Source: Pseudomonas sp. B33.4
GTDB lineage: Bacteria > Pseudomonadota > Gammaproteobacteria > Pseudomonadales > Pseudomonadaceae
Length of the DNA stretch: 64,000 nucleotides
Assembly (NCBI RefSeq): GCF_034555375.1
Contig: NZ_CP140706.1
Span: 1,975,001 to 2,039,000, forward strand
Direction: 5' to 3'
The notes under the pieces are model-generated. The model did no database searches. It saw only the letters and a list, made by a program, of their open reading frames with translations, and had not been told where the DNA came from. Position numbers and translations under genes: made by a program. Shown here one piece after another: positions 33,674 through 44,443 of the stretch. Every line of letters begins with the position of its first letter. Within the stretch, counting starts at the first letter, position 1.

Positions 33674-34864
33674 ATGGCTCACGCACCACAAATAAAGATC
33701 CCCGCCACCTACATGCGCGGCGGTACCAGCAAAGGCGTGTTTTTCAGCCTCAAGGATCTGCCCGCAGCCGCACAGATTCCCGGCCCGGCTCGCGACGCAT
33801 TACTGCTGCGTGTGATTGGCAGCCCCGATCCATACGACAAGCAGATCGACGGCATGGGCGGCGCCACTTCGAGCACCAGCAAAACCGTGATCCTGTCGAA
33901 AAGCATAAAGGCTGATCACGACGTTGATTACCTGTTTGGTCAGGTCTCCATCGACAAGCCCTTCGTCGATTGGAGCGGCAATTGCGGCAACCTCTCGGCA
34001 GCGGTCGGTTCGTTTGCCATCAGCAACGGTCTGGTCGACGCCAGCCGCATTCCGCACAACGGTGTTGCGGTGGTGCGCGTGTGGCAGGCCAACATCGGCA
34101 AAACGATTATTGCCCACGTGCCGATCACCAACGGCGAAGTGCAGGAAACCGGTGATTTCGAACTCGACGGCGTGACCTTTCCGGCGGCCGAAGTGCAGGT
34201 TGAATTCATGGATCCGGCGGCGGAGGAAGAGGGCGGCGGTGGCTCGATGTTCCCCACCGGCAACCTGGTAGATGAGCTGGAAGTGCCGGGTATCGGCACC
34301 TTTAAGGCAACCATGATCAATGCCGGCATCCCGACGATTTTCGTCAACGCCGAAGACATCGGTTACACCGGCACTGAGCTGCAAAGCGCGATCAACAGTG
34401 ATTCGAAAGCGTTGCAGATGTTTGAGACGATTCGGGCTTACGGCGCATTGCGCATGGGCTTGATTGCCAATCTCGATGAAGCAGCGAAACGCCAGCACAC
34501 GCCGAAAGTCGCGTTTGTCGCCAGGCCTGCGGATTACGTGGCGTCGAGTGGCAAAGCGGTTGGCGCCGGCGATGTCGATTTGCTGGTGCGCGCGTTGTCG
34601 ATGGGCAAGTTGCACCACGCGATGATGGGCACGGCGGCGGTGGCGATTGGGACTGCTGCAGCAATCTCCGGCACCTTGGTAAACCTCGCGGCCGGTGGCG
34701 TTGAACGTAATGCCGTGCGCTTCGGGCATCCGTCCGGGACGTTGCGCGTTGGCGCCGAAGCCAGCCTGGAAAACGGCGAGTGGATCGTCAAAAAAGCCAT
34801 CATGAGCCGTAGCGCGCGTGTCCTGATGGAAGGCTATGTACGCGTCCCCGGAGATTCTTTCTGA
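33674..34864 (+). CDS. prpF: 2-methylaconitate cis-trans isomerase
   Basis: 396 residues of the PrpF (diaminopimelate epimerase-like fold) family. The N-terminus IPATYMRGGTSKGVFFSLKD is the PrpF hallmark; VDWSGNCGNLSAAVG carries the catalytic-type Cys, and FGHPSGTLRVGAE lies near the C-terminus. It interconverts the AcnD product so that a second aconitase can hydrate it to 2-methylisocitrate. 54 bp after acnD, with AAGGAG before the ATG. Confidence 0.95.
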   Translation: MAHAPQIKIPATYMRGGTSKGVFFSLKDLPAAAQIPGPARDALLLRVIGSPDPYDKQIDGMGGATSSTSKTVILSKSIKADHDVDYLFGQVSIDKPFVDWSGNCGNLSAAVGSFAISNGLVDASRIPHNGVAVVRVWQANIGKTIIAHVPITNGEVQETGDFELDGVTFPAAEVQVEFMDPAAEEEGGGGSMFPTGNLVDELEVPGIGTFKATMINAGIPTIFVNAEDIGYTGTELQSAINSDSKALQMFETIRAYGALRMGLIANLDEAAKRQHTPKVAFVARPADYVASSGKAVGAGDVDLLVRALSMGKLHHAMMGTAAVAIGTAAAISGTLVNLAAGGVERNAVRFGHPSGTLRVGAEASLENGEWIVKKAIMSRSARVLMEGYVRVPGDSF

Positions 34865-34878
34865 CTAGCGAACCTTTT

Positions 34879-35110
34879 CCCTCACCCCAGCCCTCTCCCG
34901 GAGGTAGAGGGGGCCGACCGAGGTGTCTGGAGATGTACATCGACCTGAAAGATCGAGTCGATTATGGATTCAGGGGCCGACCGAAGTGTTTGAGATTGTG
35001 CATTGACCAGATCGATTATGGATTCAGCGCAGATCGTTCACGTCGGTGAACCTCTACAGCATCCCCCAATCGGTTCCCTCTCCCTCGGGAGAGGGCTAGG
35101 GTGAGGGGCT
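34879..35110. repeat. composite repeat element B inside the prp operon
   Basis: Outer arms CCCTCACCCCAGCCCTCTCC (34879) and GGGAGAGGGCTAGGGTGAGG (to 35110) are inverted. Two internal units begin GGGGCCGACCGA (34910 and 34972) and end ATTATGGATTCA; the unit sequence is shared with element C but not with A. It fills most of the 358-bp prpF-prpD gap. Confidence 0.82.
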
Positions 35111-35222
35111 ACTCACTGAAACAACACAAAAAGAGCAGGCACCCCAGACCTGCAATCATCCAAACCCGCCAAGCTCTGAGGAAGACCGCACCCACTCATC
35201 ATTCCCGCACAGGAGAACCGCA

Positions 35223-36707
35223 ATGAGCGCCAACGTCGACCTGAACAACCGCCCCGACTACGACCGTGTCCTGCAGGACATCGCCGATTACGTCCTTACC
35301 TTCAAAGTCACCTCTGCCGAAGCCCTCGACACCGCCCGCAACTGCCTGATGGACACACTGGGCTGCGGTCTGCTGGCGCTGCGTTTCCCCGAATGCACCA
35401 AGCATCTCGGGCCAATCGTCGAGGGCACCGTCGTGCCGTTTGGCGCACGCGTTCCCGGCACCTCCTATCGCCTCGACCCGGTGAAAGCCGCGTGGGACAT
35501 CGGCTGTATCGTCCGCTGGCTCGACTACAACGACACCTGGCTCGCCGCCGAGTGGGGCCATCCCTCGGACAATCTTGGCGGGATTCTCGCGGTGGCCGAT
35601 CATCTTTCGCAGAAGCGTCTGGCCAACGCTGAAGCGCCGCTGACCATTCGCGATGTGCTGGAAGCGATGATCATGGCCCACGAGATCCAAGGCGTGATCG
35701 CCTTGGAAAACTCCTTCAACCGTGTAGGACTCGATCACGTCATTCTCGTGAAAGTCGCCTCAACCGCCGTTACCGCCAAACTGATGGGCGCCAATCGCGA
35801 GCAACTGTTGTCGGCGTTGTCCCATGCGTTTGCCGACGGTCAGGCCCTGCGCACCTATCGTCATGCGCCGAACGCCGGTTCACGAAAATCCTGGGCAGCG
35901 GGGGATGCATCGAGTCGCGGTGTACGTCTGGCTGACATTGCCCTGCGCGGCGAGATGGGCATTCCCGGGGTGCTGACTGCGAAACAGTGGGGCTTTTATG
36001 ACGTGCTGTTCAGCCATACCAATAGCGATCTGGCGCTGAAACCGGAAGATAAACGCGCCTTCAGTTTCTCGCGGCGATTCGGCAGTTATGTGATGGAAAA
36101 CGTCCTGTTCAAGATCAGCTTCCCCGCTGAATTTCATGCGCAAACCGCGTGCGAAGCGGCGGTGACGCTGCATCCGCAGGTGCGCAATCGCTTGCACGAA
36201 ATCGACAAAATCGTCATCACAACCCACGAGTCGGCGATCCGCATCATTTCCAAGGTCGGGCCGCTGGCCAATGCCGCCGACCGCGACCACTGCATCCAGT
36301 ACATGACCGCCGTGCCACTGGCGTTCGGCAATCTGGTCGCCGAGCAATACGAAGACGATTTCCACCGGGCGCATCCAATCATCGATGTGCTGCGCGAAAA
36401 AATGGTCATCGTCGAAGAGCCACGTTTCACGCGCGAATACCTCGAGGCCGACAAACGCTCGATTGCCAACGCCGTGCAGGTGTTTTTCAAGGACGGCAGC
36501 AGCACTGAAAACGTCGTGGTGGAATACCCGATCGGCCATCGTCGACGTCGCGCCGAGGGCATTCCATTACTGGAAGACAAGTTCAAGGCCAATCTGGCAA
36601 CACGTTTCACCGGCCAGCGCAGCGGCGAAATCTTCGCGTTGTGCAAGGATCCGGCGCAGCTCGAAGCCACCCCGGTCAACCGCTTTGTGGATATGTTCGT
36701 TATCTGA
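35223..36707 (+). CDS. prpD: 2-methylcitrate dehydratase (MmgE/PrpD family)
   Basis: 494 residues starting [18 protein letters not shown]. PrpD-family marks: [35 protein letters not shown] and [17 protein letters not shown]. Fe-independent dehydratase, usually an alternative to AcnD/PrpF; having both in one operon is normal for Pseudomonas. A 358-bp gap with repeat element B separates it from prpF, so it may have weaker or separate expression. Its last 8 nt overlap the convergent EamA gene. Confidence 0.94.
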   Translation: MSANVDLNNRPDYDRVLQDIADYVLTFKVTSAEALDTARNCLMDTLGCGLLALRFPECTKHLGPIVEGTVVPFGARVPGTSYRLDPVKAAWDIGCIVRWLDYNDTWLAAEWGHPSDNLGGILAVADHLSQKRLANAEAPLTIRDVLEAMIMAHEIQGVIALENSFNRVGLDHVILVKVASTAVTAKLMGANREQLLSALSHAFADGQALRTYRHAPNAGSRKSWAAGDASSRGVRLADIALRGEMGIPGVLTAKQWGFYDVLFSHTNSDLALKPEDKRAFSFSRRFGSYVMENVLFKISFPAEFHAQTACEAAVTLHPQVRNRLHEIDKIVITTHESAIRIISKVGPLANAADRDHCIQYMTAVPLAFGNLVAEQYEDDFHRAHPIIDVLREKMVIVEEPRFTREYLEADKRSIANAVQVFFKDGSSTENVVVEYPIGHRRRRAEGIPLLEDKFKANLATRFTGQRSGEIFALCKDPAQLEATPVNRFVDMFVI

Positions 36708-37629
36708 ACCACTTTTCCACAGGCAATTTGGTGATCGCAAAGCCGCTCAACAAAACCGCCGAATAGATCATCAGCTCCCGGGACAGGGTTTGCCCCTCGT
36801 ACCAGGCGCCGATGATCACGGCGAACACCGGGAAAATGATAAACACGAACGACAGAATGATCGGGCTCAAGCGTTTAAGCAGCAAAAAGTAAACGATGAA
36901 TCCGCCCACCGATGCCACCAGTCCCAGATACAGCAGGGCGCCCCACGAGCGGGCGCTGACGTCACTGAATACCGGCGTCTCGACGCTCAGTCCGACAATA
37001 AATAACATCAGTCCGGCAATGCCGATCGGCAACGTGTTGTAGGTGATCACGCTGATCGCGCTGCCGTGTTTTTTCGTCACGACGTAGCACAGCGCATGCA
37101 TCACCGCCGCACAGAGAATCGCCAATACTCCCAGCCATTCGGCCTGATCCAGATGCAGGCCCTGACTGCGAATAATCATGAACAGACTGCCAAAACCAAT
37201 GGCGATGCCGAGCATTTGTGACGGATAGATTTTTTCGCGCAGAAACAGCGCGGAAAACAGCAGGATAAACACCGGCATGCAACTGAACAGCAGTGCGGTC
37301 AGGCCGGACGATACGTGCATCTCACCGTAGTTGAGCAGGTAGTAAGGCAGGCTGAAATACGACAGCGTGACGAACACAAAAAACCAGCGACTTTGCCGGG
37401 GAAACAACAGCCTTTCCTTGCGCAACAGCGCGAAGCTGAGGAACAGCGGAAAGGCAATCAGAAAACGCAGCCCGGCGGCCGTCAGTGGCGGCACGCTTTC
37501 CACGGCAATCTTGATCCCCAGCCACGTCGTGCCCCAGCTCAGACAGACGATCAGAAACAGCGTGCTGGTGATCAGGCCGGCGAGCCAGGGTTTGCTGAGA
37601 TTCATCGGTGTGCTGACGGCGTTCGACAT
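36700..37629 (-). CDS. EamA/DMT-superfamily transporter
   Basis: 309 residues, about ten predicted membrane helices in two EamA repeats ([23 protein letters not shown] opens the first; [10 protein letters not shown] and [11 protein letters not shown] fall in the second). Such exporters release amino acids or metabolites. It is divergent from a MocR-type regulator across 89 bp, which probably controls it, a frequent regulator/exporter pair. The 3' end overlaps prpD by 8 nt, with no terminator visible between the convergent genes. Confidence 0.88.
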   Translation of the reverse strand: MSNAVSTPMNLSKPWLAGLITSTLFLIVCLSWGTTWLGIKIAVESVPPLTAAGLRFLIAFPLFLSFALLRKERLLFPRQSRWFFVFVTLSYFSLPYYLLNYGEMHVSSGLTALLFSCMPVFILLFSALFLREKIYPSQMLGIAIGFGSLFMIIRSQGLHLDQAEWLGVLAILCAAVMHALCYVVTKKHGSAISVITYNTLPIGIAGLMLFIVGLSVETPVFSDVSARSWGALLYLGLVASVGGFIVYFLLLKRLSPIILSFVFIIFPVFAVIIGAWYEGQTLSRELMIYSAVLLSGFAITKLPVEKWFR

Positions 37630-37718
37630 GTGCGTTCTCCGAGCGGTGGAATTGACCTGATCGCTGAAACAGTCTATTTGTGATTGAACCTGTTTTCAGT
37701 ACGCTATTCGGGGCGAGA

Positions 37719-39128
37719 ATGACTGTCAAAGTAAGTATTGCCATGGTGTCAATCCTCCGCGATGGCCTCGCCAATGGCGTCGGTGTGAAATACAAACGCT
37801 TGGCCGATGCGGTCGCACAGGCCATTGAGGAAGGGGTGATCGATGCGGGATGCAAGTTGCCGCCGCACCGATTGCTGGCCGACAGCCTGGGTGTGACCAT
37901 CGGTACGATCAGTCGTGCCTACGGTGAATTGGAACGCGTGGGATTGGTCGTCGCCCGCGTCGGAGATGGCACTTATGCCTGTCAGCGCGGGATGGAGCGG
38001 CCGCAGGACAAAGGCTTTCGCAATGTCAGCGATGAGCCGTCAGCCTGTTTCGACATGAGCCGCAATCAACCGATGCCAGGCCAGGAAGCCGCATTCATGA
38101 GCCAGAGCCTGCAGGAGCTGGCCAGCGATCCGCGCGTTTTGCAGCAATTGACCGGCTACACCGCCGAAGCCGGGCTGGCGCGGCATCGTGTGGCGGGGGC
38201 GGTCTGGTTGCAGCATGCGGCGTTCGTGCCGCATGCCGATCAGGTGTTGTGCGTCAACGGTGGTCAGCATGGTTTGTTGTGCGCGCTGATGGGCTTGCTC
38301 AAGGCCGGCGACACAGTGGTCACCGAGCATTTGTCCTACCCGGGATTGATCGGCGTCGCACGCCAGCTTGGGATAAAACTTGTTGGCGCTGCGATGGATG
38401 ACGAAGGACTGTTGCCGTCGGCACTGGAGGAAATCTGCCGTCAGCATCGGGTTTCGGCCGTGTATTGCACGCCGACGATCCAGAATCCTACGGCTGCGGT
38501 CATGTCGATCTCACGGCGCGAGACAATTGCCGAGCTCTGTCGCCAGCACAACCTGCTGATCATTGAAGATGAAGCCCATGCAGTGCTGGATCGGCAGCGC
38601 CCGTTGCCGCTGAGTTATTTCGCGCCGGAGCGTTCGGTATTGATCGGCAGTCTGAGCAAGGCCGTTTCAGCGGGTTTGCGCATCGGTTATTTGCACGCGC
38701 CGCAAGCGTTGATCGGCCGTTTGAGTGCCGCCATCCGCGCAACGTGCTGGATGGCCAATCCACTCTCGATGGAAGTGGCCAGTCTGTGGATCGAAAGCGG
38801 TATGGCTGAGCGTTTGCTGGACGAACAGATCAGCGAGATCGCTCGGCGCAAGGCCTTGGTGGCGCCTGTTCTGCAGGGCTTGAACTACAAGACTCACCCT
38901 TACAGTCCGCATTTCTGGGTGGAAGTGCCTGAGCTGTGGCGGGCGTCGCAGATTGCGGTGGAATTGAAGGAGAACAACTATCTCGTCGCCACCGCTGAGG
39001 CGTTTGCGGTGGGACATGCAGCAGTGCCGCAATTTATTCGGGTAAGTGTGTGCAATGCGGTGGGGGATGATCGCTTGCTGCTCGCAGGCTTTGAAGCTCT
39101 AAATCGGGCGCTGACAGAGACCGTGTAA
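37719..39128 (+). CDS. MocR-type regulator: GntR winged helix fused to PLP-dependent aminotransferase fold
   Basis: 469 residues from ATG 37719, preceded by GGGGCGAG. The N-terminal ~75 residues form the GntR winged helix (KYKRLADAVAQAIEEG, ADSLGVTIGTISRAYGELE). A fold-type I aminotransferase domain follows with ALMGLLKAGDTVVTEH, CTPTIQNPTAAVMS (substrate-binding Asn), IIEDEAHAVLD and IGSLSKAVSAGLRIGYL, where the Lys is the PLP anchor. MocR proteins sense PLP or amino acids rather than catalyse. It most likely regulates the divergent EamA exporter. Confidence 0.9.
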   Translation: MTVKVSIAMVSILRDGLANGVGVKYKRLADAVAQAIEEGVIDAGCKLPPHRLLADSLGVTIGTISRAYGELERVGLVVARVGDGTYACQRGMERPQDKGFRNVSDEPSACFDMSRNQPMPGQEAAFMSQSLQELASDPRVLQQLTGYTAEAGLARHRVAGAVWLQHAAFVPHADQVLCVNGGQHGLLCALMGLLKAGDTVVTEHLSYPGLIGVARQLGIKLVGAAMDDEGLLPSALEEICRQHRVSAVYCTPTIQNPTAAVMSISRRETIAELCRQHNLLIIEDEAHAVLDRQRPLPLSYFAPERSVLIGSLSKAVSAGLRIGYLHAPQALIGRLSAAIRATCWMANPLSMEVASLWIESGMAERLLDEQISEIARRKALVAPVLQGLNYKTHPYSPHFWVEVPELWRASQIAVELKENNYLVATAEAFAVGHAAVPQFIRVSVCNAVGDDRLLLAGFEALNRALTETV

Positions 39129-39133
39129 TCGTT

Positions 39134-39224
39134 CTTCGCGAGCAGGCTTGCTCCCACAAGGGAGGGGTGAATGCAAAATGTACAAACACTCGAGAACCCT
39201 GTGGGAGCGAACCTGCTCGCGAAG
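39134..39224. repeat. REPIN (GTGGGAGCGAGC class)
   Basis: CTTCGCGAGCAGGCTTGCTC at 39134 with its inverse ending at 39224, between the convergent MocR and ppsR genes. Confidence 0.85.
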
Positions 39225-39247
39225 GCGTCGGATCAGGCAATGCAGAA

Positions 39248-40066
39248 CTATTTGAAACGCCGCTCCACACCTTTCTCCACCAGAATCTTCGCCGAAATCT
39301 CTTCCACCGAAAAATGAGTGGAGTTGATGTGCGGGATGTTCTCGCGGCGGAACAGATTCTCTACTTCACGCACTTCGAATTCGCACTGCGCGTAACTCGA
39401 ATAACGGCTATTGGGCTTGCGCTCGTTGCGGATCGCGGTGAGGCGATCCGGGTCGATGGTCAGGCCAAACAACTTGTGCTGATGGGCGCGCAGGGCGTTC
39501 GGCAGGGTCAGGCGCTCCATGTCGTCTTCGGTCAGCGGATAGTTGGCCGCGCGGATACCGAACTGCATGGCCATGTACAGACACGTCGGCGTTTTGCCGC
39601 ATCGCGACACGCCCACTAGTATCAGATCGGCTTTGTCGTAATAGTGGGTGCGCGCGCCGTCATCGTTGTCGAGAGCGAAGTTGACCGCCTCGATGCGCTC
39701 CATGTAATTGGAGTTGTGCCCGATCGAATGCGACTTGCCGACGGTGTAGGAAGAATGCTCGGTCAGTTCCTGCTCCAGCGGGGCGAGGAAGGTCGAGAAA
39801 ATGTCGATCATGAAACCATTGGACGTTGCGAGAATCTCACGGATGTCCTGATTGACGATGGTGTCGAAGATGATCGGACGGAAGCCGTCGGTTTCAGCGG
39901 CTTTGTTGATTTGTTGTACCATGGCTCGCGCTTTTTCAACGCTGTCGATGTACGGTCGCGTGAATTTGCTGAAGGTAATGTTTTCGAACTGCGCCAGAAG
40001 GCTTTGACCCAGGGTTTCGGCAGTGATGCCGGTGCCATCGGAGATGAAGAAAGCAGATCGTTTCAT
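39248..40066 (-). CDS. ppsR: PEP synthetase regulatory protein (bifunctional kinase/pyrophosphorylase, DUF299)
   Basis: 272 residues from ATG 40066 (AAGGTG 5-6 nt upstream), [20 protein letters not shown]. The P-loop is [16 protein letters not shown], and the C-terminal [18 protein letters not shown] is typical of the family. The enzyme phosphorylates PEP synthase with ADP and removes the phosphate with Pi, switching gluconeogenesis off and on. It is divergent from its target ppsA across 174 bp, an arrangement conserved in Pseudomonas. Confidence 0.94.
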   Translation of the reverse strand: MKRSAFFISDGTGITAETLGQSLLAQFENITFSKFTRPYIDSVEKARAMVQQINKAAETDGFRPIIFDTIVNQDIREILATSNGFMIDIFSTFLAPLEQELTEHSSYTVGKSHSIGHNSNYMERIEAVNFALDNDDGARTHYYDKADLILVGVSRCGKTPTCLYMAMQFGIRAANYPLTEDDMERLTLPNALRAHQHKLFGLTIDPDRLTAIRNERKPNSRYSSYAQCEFEVREVENLFRRENIPHINSTHFSVEEISAKILVEKGVERRFK

Positions 40067-40240
40067 TTGCACCTTGGGCCTTAAGCTAATGAGCATTTCT
40101 GGATATGATAGGCGCGATTTGTCGGCCGCGATTGGCCAGCATTCTCACTTATTTTCCAGGTCCAGGCCATACAACCGGCCGAGGCTCCCCCGGGCCGCCG
40201 GTTTCTGAGCTTTTCCAACACAGTTAGTGGAGAGATCACC

Positions 40241-42616
40241 TTGGTAGAGTACGTAGTTTCCCTCGATAAGCTCGGCAAACACGATGTTGAGCATGTGGGG
40301 GGCAAGAACGCATCCCTGGGCGAGATGATCAGTAACCTGGCAGGCGCCGGTGTTTCGGTCCCCGGCGGCTTCGCCACGACGGCTCAGGCCTATCGTGATT
40401 TCCTCGAACTGAGCGGCCTCAACGACCAGATCCACGCGGCCCTCGACGCGCTCGACGTCGACGACGTCAACGCCCTGGCCAAAACCGGCGCACAGATCCG
40501 TCAATGGATCATGGAAGCCGAATTCCCTGAAAAACTGAATGCCGAGATCCGCACCGCGTTCGCCGCGCTGTCGGCCGGCAACCCTGACGTGGCCGTGGCT
40601 GTGCGTTCTTCTGCCACCGCCGAAGACTTGCCGGACGCTTCGTTCGCCGGTCAGCAGGAAACCTTCCTGAACATCCGCGGTGTGGAAAACGTTATCCGCG
40701 CCGCCAAAGAGGTGTTCGCTTCGCTGTTCAACGACCGTGCGATTTCCTACCGCGTGCACCAGGGCTTCGACCACAAACTGGTCGCCCTGTCGGCTGGCGT
40801 GCAGCGCATGGTGCGTTCGGAAACCGGCACCGCCGGCGTGATGTTCACCCTCGATACCGAATCGGGTTTCCGTGACGTGGTGTTTATCACCGGCGCTTAC
40901 GGTCTGGGCGAAACCGTTGTACAAGGCGCGGTCAACCCGGATGAGTTCTACGTGCACAAGGGCACGCTGGAGGCCGGTCGTCCGGCGATCCTGCGTCGCA
41001 ACCTGGGCAGCAAAGCCATCAAGATGATCTACGGCGACGAGGCCAAGGCCGGTCGTTCGGTCAAGACCGTCGATGTCGACAAGGCTGAGCGCGCGCGTTT
41101 CTGCCTGAGCGACGCTGAAGTCAGCGAACTGGCCAAGCAAGCGATGATCATCGAAAAGCACTACGGCTGCCCGATGGACATCGAGTGGGCCAAGGACGGT
41201 GACGACGGCCAGCTGTACATCGTGCAGGCGCGTCCGGAAACCGTGAAAAGCCGCACCCAGGCCAACGTCATGGAACGTTACCTGTTGAAAGAAACCGGCA
41301 CCGTGCTGGTTGAAGGTCGCGCGATTGGCCAGCGCATCGGCGCCGGCAAAGTGCGGATCATCAAGGACGTCTCTGAGATGGACAAAGTCCAGCCGGGCGA
41401 CGTACTGGTTTCCGACATGACCGACCCGGACTGGGAACCGGTGATGAAACGCGCCAGCGCCATCGTCACCAACCGTGGCGGCCGTACCTGCCACGCGGCG
41501 ATCATCGCGCGTGAGCTGGGCATTCCGGCAGTGGTCGGTTGCGGCAACGCCACCCAACTGCTCAAGGATGGCCAGGGTGTGACCGTGAGCTGCGCCGAAG
41601 GCGATACCGGTTACATCTTCGAAGGCGAGCTGGGCTTCGACATCAAGAAGAACTCCGTCGACGCCATGCCGGAGCTGCCGTTCAAGATCATGATGAACGT
41701 CGGCAACCCGGACCGCGCTTTCGATTTCGCGCAACTGCCGAACGCCGGTGTGGGCCTGGCCCGTCTGGAATTCATCATCAACCGCATGATCGGTGTGCAC
41801 CCCAAAGCACTGCTGAACTACGACGGTCTGCCGCAGGAAATCAAGGACAGCGTCGACAAGCGCATCGCCGGTTACGACGATCCGGTCGGTTTCTATGTCG
41901 ACAAACTGGTGGAAGGCATCAGCACCCTCGCTGCAGCGTTCACGCCGAAAAAAGTCATCGTGCGTCTGTCGGACTTCAAGTCCAACGAATACGCCAACCT
42001 GATCGGCGGCAAGCTCTACGAGCCGGAAGAAGAAAACCCGATGCTGGGATTCCGTGGCGCTTCGCGTTACATCAGCGAATCGTTCCGTGATTGCTTCGAA
42101 CTTGAGTGCCGCGCGCTGAAACGTGTGCGCAACGAGATGGGCCTGACCAACGTCGAAATCATGGTGCCGTTCGTCCGTACCCTCGGCGAAGCCAGCCAGG
42201 TCGTCGATCTGCTCGCCGAAAACGGCTTGAAGCGCGGCGAAAACGGTCTGCGCGTGATCATGATGTGCGAACTGCCTTCCAACGCGATTCTTGCTGAAGA
42301 GTTCCTTGAATTCTTCGACGGTTTCTCGATCGGTTCCAACGACCTGACGCAGCTGACCCTGGGGCTGGACCGCGATTCCGGTATCATCGCGCACCTGTTC
42401 GACGAGCGTAATCCGGCGGTCAAGAAGCTCTTGGCCAACGCGATTGCCGCGTGCAACAAGGCCGGCAAGTACATCGGTATCTGCGGTCAGGGTCCTTCGG
42501 ACCACCCGGATCTGGCCAAGTGGCTGATGGAGCAGGGCATCGAAAGCGTGTCGCTGAACCCGGACACCGTGCTGGAAACCTGGTTCTTCCTCGCGGAAGG
42601 CCAAGCGCCGGCCTGA
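40241..42616 (+). CDS. ppsA: phosphoenolpyruvate synthase (pyruvate, water dikinase)
   Basis: 791 residues. The start is TTG 40241 with GGAG 9 nt upstream; this gives [20 protein letters not shown], the conserved N-terminus, and no ATG fits. The N-terminal ATP-binding domain includes [20 protein letters not shown]. The phospho-carrier His is in [15 protein letters not shown] (His418). The C-terminal PEP-binding domain contains [18 protein letters not shown] and [13 protein letters not shown] with the catalytic Cys748. It makes PEP from pyruvate and ATP during growth on pyruvate, lactate or propionate. Confidence 0.95.
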   Translation: MVEYVVSLDKLGKHDVEHVGGKNASLGEMISNLAGAGVSVPGGFATTAQAYRDFLELSGLNDQIHAALDALDVDDVNALAKTGAQIRQWIMEAEFPEKLNAEIRTAFAALSAGNPDVAVAVRSSATAEDLPDASFAGQQETFLNIRGVENVIRAAKEVFASLFNDRAISYRVHQGFDHKLVALSAGVQRMVRSETGTAGVMFTLDTESGFRDVVFITGAYGLGETVVQGAVNPDEFYVHKGTLEAGRPAILRRNLGSKAIKMIYGDEAKAGRSVKTVDVDKAERARFCLSDAEVSELAKQAMIIEKHYGCPMDIEWAKDGDDGQLYIVQARPETVKSRTQANVMERYLLKETGTVLVEGRAIGQRIGAGKVRIIKDVSEMDKVQPGDVLVSDMTDPDWEPVMKRASAIVTNRGGRTCHAAIIARELGIPAVVGCGNATQLLKDGQGVTVSCAEGDTGYIFEGELGFDIKKNSVDAMPELPFKIMMNVGNPDRAFDFAQLPNAGVGLARLEFIINRMIGVHPKALLNYDGLPQEIKDSVDKRIAGYDDPVGFYVDKLVEGISTLAAAFTPKKVIVRLSDFKSNEYANLIGGKLYEPEEENPMLGFRGASRYISESFRDCFELECRALKRVRNEMGLTNVEIMVPFVRTLGEASQVVDLLAENGLKRGENGLRVIMMCELPSNAILAEEFLEFFDGFSIGSNDLTQLTLGLDRDSGIIAHLFDERNPAVKKLLANAIAACNKAGKYIGICGQGPSDHPDLAKWLMEQGIESVSLNPDTVLETWFFLAEGQAPA

Positions 42617-42670
42617 TCAGTAGGTGAACGGCCCGCTCCCTTTGTGGGGGCGGGCTTTGAGATTCAAGTA

Positions 42671-42701
42671 GGGCGGGCTCCTGTAGATGCCGCCCTTTTT
42701 T
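42671..42701 (+). terminator. intrinsic terminator after ppsA
   Basis: GGGCGG (42671-42676) pairs with CCGCCC (42690-42695) and six T follow. A first GC-rich hairpin (GCCCGCTCCC...GGGGGCGGGC) lies just before it at 42631-42658. Both are upstream of the hydrolase gene start at 42715, which therefore sits right after a terminator. Confidence 0.82.
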
Positions 42702-42714
42702 GTGCAAGAGCATT

Positions 42715-43704
42715 ATGCAAAGCAGCAGCAACCTGTTTCCTGTCGCCCTGATCAGCGCCGAACGGCGCGGCGATCTGAGCGAAGACGTTTACCGACTCAA
42801 ACCCGGCAACAGTCCCGACTGGTCCGTGGAGATCGCCGTCACCCGTTTGGGCATGGCCGATGACGCGGCGCCTCGCGGTGTGCCGGTCATCTTGCTGCAC
42901 GGCAGTTTTTCCAATCGACGCTTCTGGTTTTCACCGAAAGGCCTGGGCCTGGGCGCGTATCTGACGCGACTGGGTTTCGACGTGTGGATTCCGGAGATGC
43001 GCGGCCACGGCCTGTCGCAGCGCAACGAGGAGTACCGGCGCAATCGCGTGGCCGACTATGCCCGTTACGATCTGCCGGCGATCGCCGCATTCGTGCGTGA
43101 GCAGAGTGGGCAGATTCCGCACTGGATCGGCCATTCGCTAGGCGGCATCACCTTGGCTGCCGCGCTCGGTGGCGAGTACCTGGGCGAGCCGGCGGTGGCT
43201 TCGGCGGCATTTTTCGGCACCCAGGTCAGCCGTACTTACTGGCCGCTGAAAATTCCGCCAGTGGAGTGGAGCAGCCGCTTCATTCTCAAGCGCTTCGCGC
43301 AACTGTCCGGTTCGCGCCTCAAGCGTGGCCCGGAAGATGAACCGATCGGTCTGGCGCTGGAAAGCATGCGCTGGTACGGCTTGTTCGGCCGGTTTGGTGA
43401 CAAGGACAAGGATTGGTGGGCGGGTCTTGTCGACGTCAAGGTGCCGGTGCTGGCAGTGACGGCGGCGGGGGATCATCAGGATCCGGCGTGGGCCTGTCGC
43501 AAACTGTTCGAGCAGATCGGCACCGAGCACAAGCAGTTCATCAATCTGGGGCGCGAGCAGGGTTTCACCGATAATTTCGGTCATGTCGAAATGTTGGTGA
43601 GCAAAGCGGCGCAGATTGAGGTGTGGCCGCTGGTAGCGCGCTGGTTGAACGATCAGCAGGCGCCGTTACTGGGTGAGAAGCCTGATCTGGCTGCTGCAGT
43701 CTGA
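42715..43704 (+). CDS. alpha/beta-hydrolase (EstX-like)
   Basis: 329 residues. The oxyanion HG motif is VILLHGSFSNRRFW, the nucleophile elbow WIGHSLGGITLAAAL (Ser in GHSLGG), an Asp in TAAGDHQDPAWA and the late His in DNFGHVEML, giving a complete catalytic triad. ATG 42715 has AAGAG close upstream. No signal peptide. The gene occupies the position between ppsA and rraA held in P. aeruginosa by a hydrolase I recall as estX. The substrate is unknown; the acyl or ester type is not decidable from sequence. Confidence 0.85.
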   Translation: MQSSSNLFPVALISAERRGDLSEDVYRLKPGNSPDWSVEIAVTRLGMADDAAPRGVPVILLHGSFSNRRFWFSPKGLGLGAYLTRLGFDVWIPEMRGHGLSQRNEEYRRNRVADYARYDLPAIAAFVREQSGQIPHWIGHSLGGITLAAALGGEYLGEPAVASAAFFGTQVSRTYWPLKIPPVEWSSRFILKRFAQLSGSRLKRGPEDEPIGLALESMRWYGLFGRFGDKDKDWWAGLVDVKVPVLAVTAAGDHQDPAWACRKLFEQIGTEHKQFINLGREQGFTDNFGHVEMLVSKAAQIEVWPLVARWLNDQQAPLLGEKPDLAAAV

Positions 43705-43807
43705 GACGGGGTCTGGGTGAAGGGCATTTCGTTCAGATCGGCTTGCGGCTAAGATATGACGAATTGTGCGGTTCTGGTCATATTCGGTGGCAGTTTAGCG
43801 ATTACGT

Positions 43808-43843
43808 TTCAGCGTTTGTTCAGGTTCATTCAGCGAACATTCA
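43808..43843 (+). promoter_or_regulatory. helically phased TTCA direct repeats upstream of rraA
   Basis: TTCA begins at 43808, 43819, 43829 and 43840: spacing 11, 10, 11 bp, three of the four as TTCAGCG/TTCAGG/TTCAGCG. Phased direct repeats of this type are typical of OmpR/PhoB-family response-regulator sites. They lie 88-123 bp before the rraA start. Confidence 0.4.
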
Positions 43844-43930
43844 ATGAGCTAAGGTAAACAGCGACCACCGGAACTCGTCTCTTCAGAACGCGGCATCCTT
43901 GATCGTCTTGCTTTTTACAGGAGTTTTTCG

Positions 43931-44422
43931 ATGAACCATTACCTTACGCCTGACCTGTGCGACGCCTACCCGGAGCTGGTGCAGGTGCTGGAACCGATGT
44001 TCAGCAATTTCGGTGGCCGTGATTCATTCGGCGGCGAAATCGTGACCATCAAATGCTTCGAAGACAACTCGCTGGTCAAGGAACAAGCCGAGCTCAAGGG
44101 CAGCGGTAAAGTGTTGGTAGTGGATGGCGGCGGTTCTCTGCGCCGTGCGTTGCTCGGTGACATGATTGCCGAGAAGGCCGCAAAAAACGGCTGGGAAGGG
44201 CTGGTGATCTACGGTTGCATCCGTGACGTCGACGTCATTGCCCAGACTGATCTGGGCGTACAGGCCTTGGCCAGTCATCCGATGAAAACCGAAAAACGCG
44301 GTCTCGGTGACCTCAACGTCCCGGTGACGTTCGCCGGTGTGACGTTCCACCCGGGCCACTACATTTATGCGGACAACAACGGCGTGATCATCTCGCCGAG
44401 CCCGCTGAAAATGCCTGAATAA
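43931..44422 (+). CDS. rraA: RraA-like protein (regulator of RNase E activity A family)
   Basis: 163 residues, typical length, with the trimeric RraA fold markers: [41 protein letters not shown] and GCIRDVDVI followed by [11 protein letters not shown]. Earlier called MenG. In enterobacteria RraA binds and inhibits RNase E; relatives act as 4-hydroxy-4-methyl-2-oxoglutarate aldolases, and the G-x-x-R-D (CIRD) set needed for that is present here. It has GGAG before its ATG and begins the run rraA-cmaX-cfrX-cmpX. Confidence 0.92.
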   Translation: MNHYLTPDLCDAYPELVQVLEPMFSNFGGRDSFGGEIVTIKCFEDNSLVKEQAELKGSGKVLVVDGGGSLRRALLGDMIAEKAAKNGWEGLVIYGCIRDVDVIAQTDLGVQALASHPMKTEKRGLGDLNVPVTFAGVTFHPGHYIYADNNGVIISPSPLKMPE

Positions 44423-44443
44423 GGCTTCGACAAAGGGATGCGG

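Noticed and set aside
40145..42604. An 819-codon open frame on the minus strand opposite ppsA
   Set aside because: Same mirror effect of strong codon bias; the plus strand encodes complete PEP synthase motifs.
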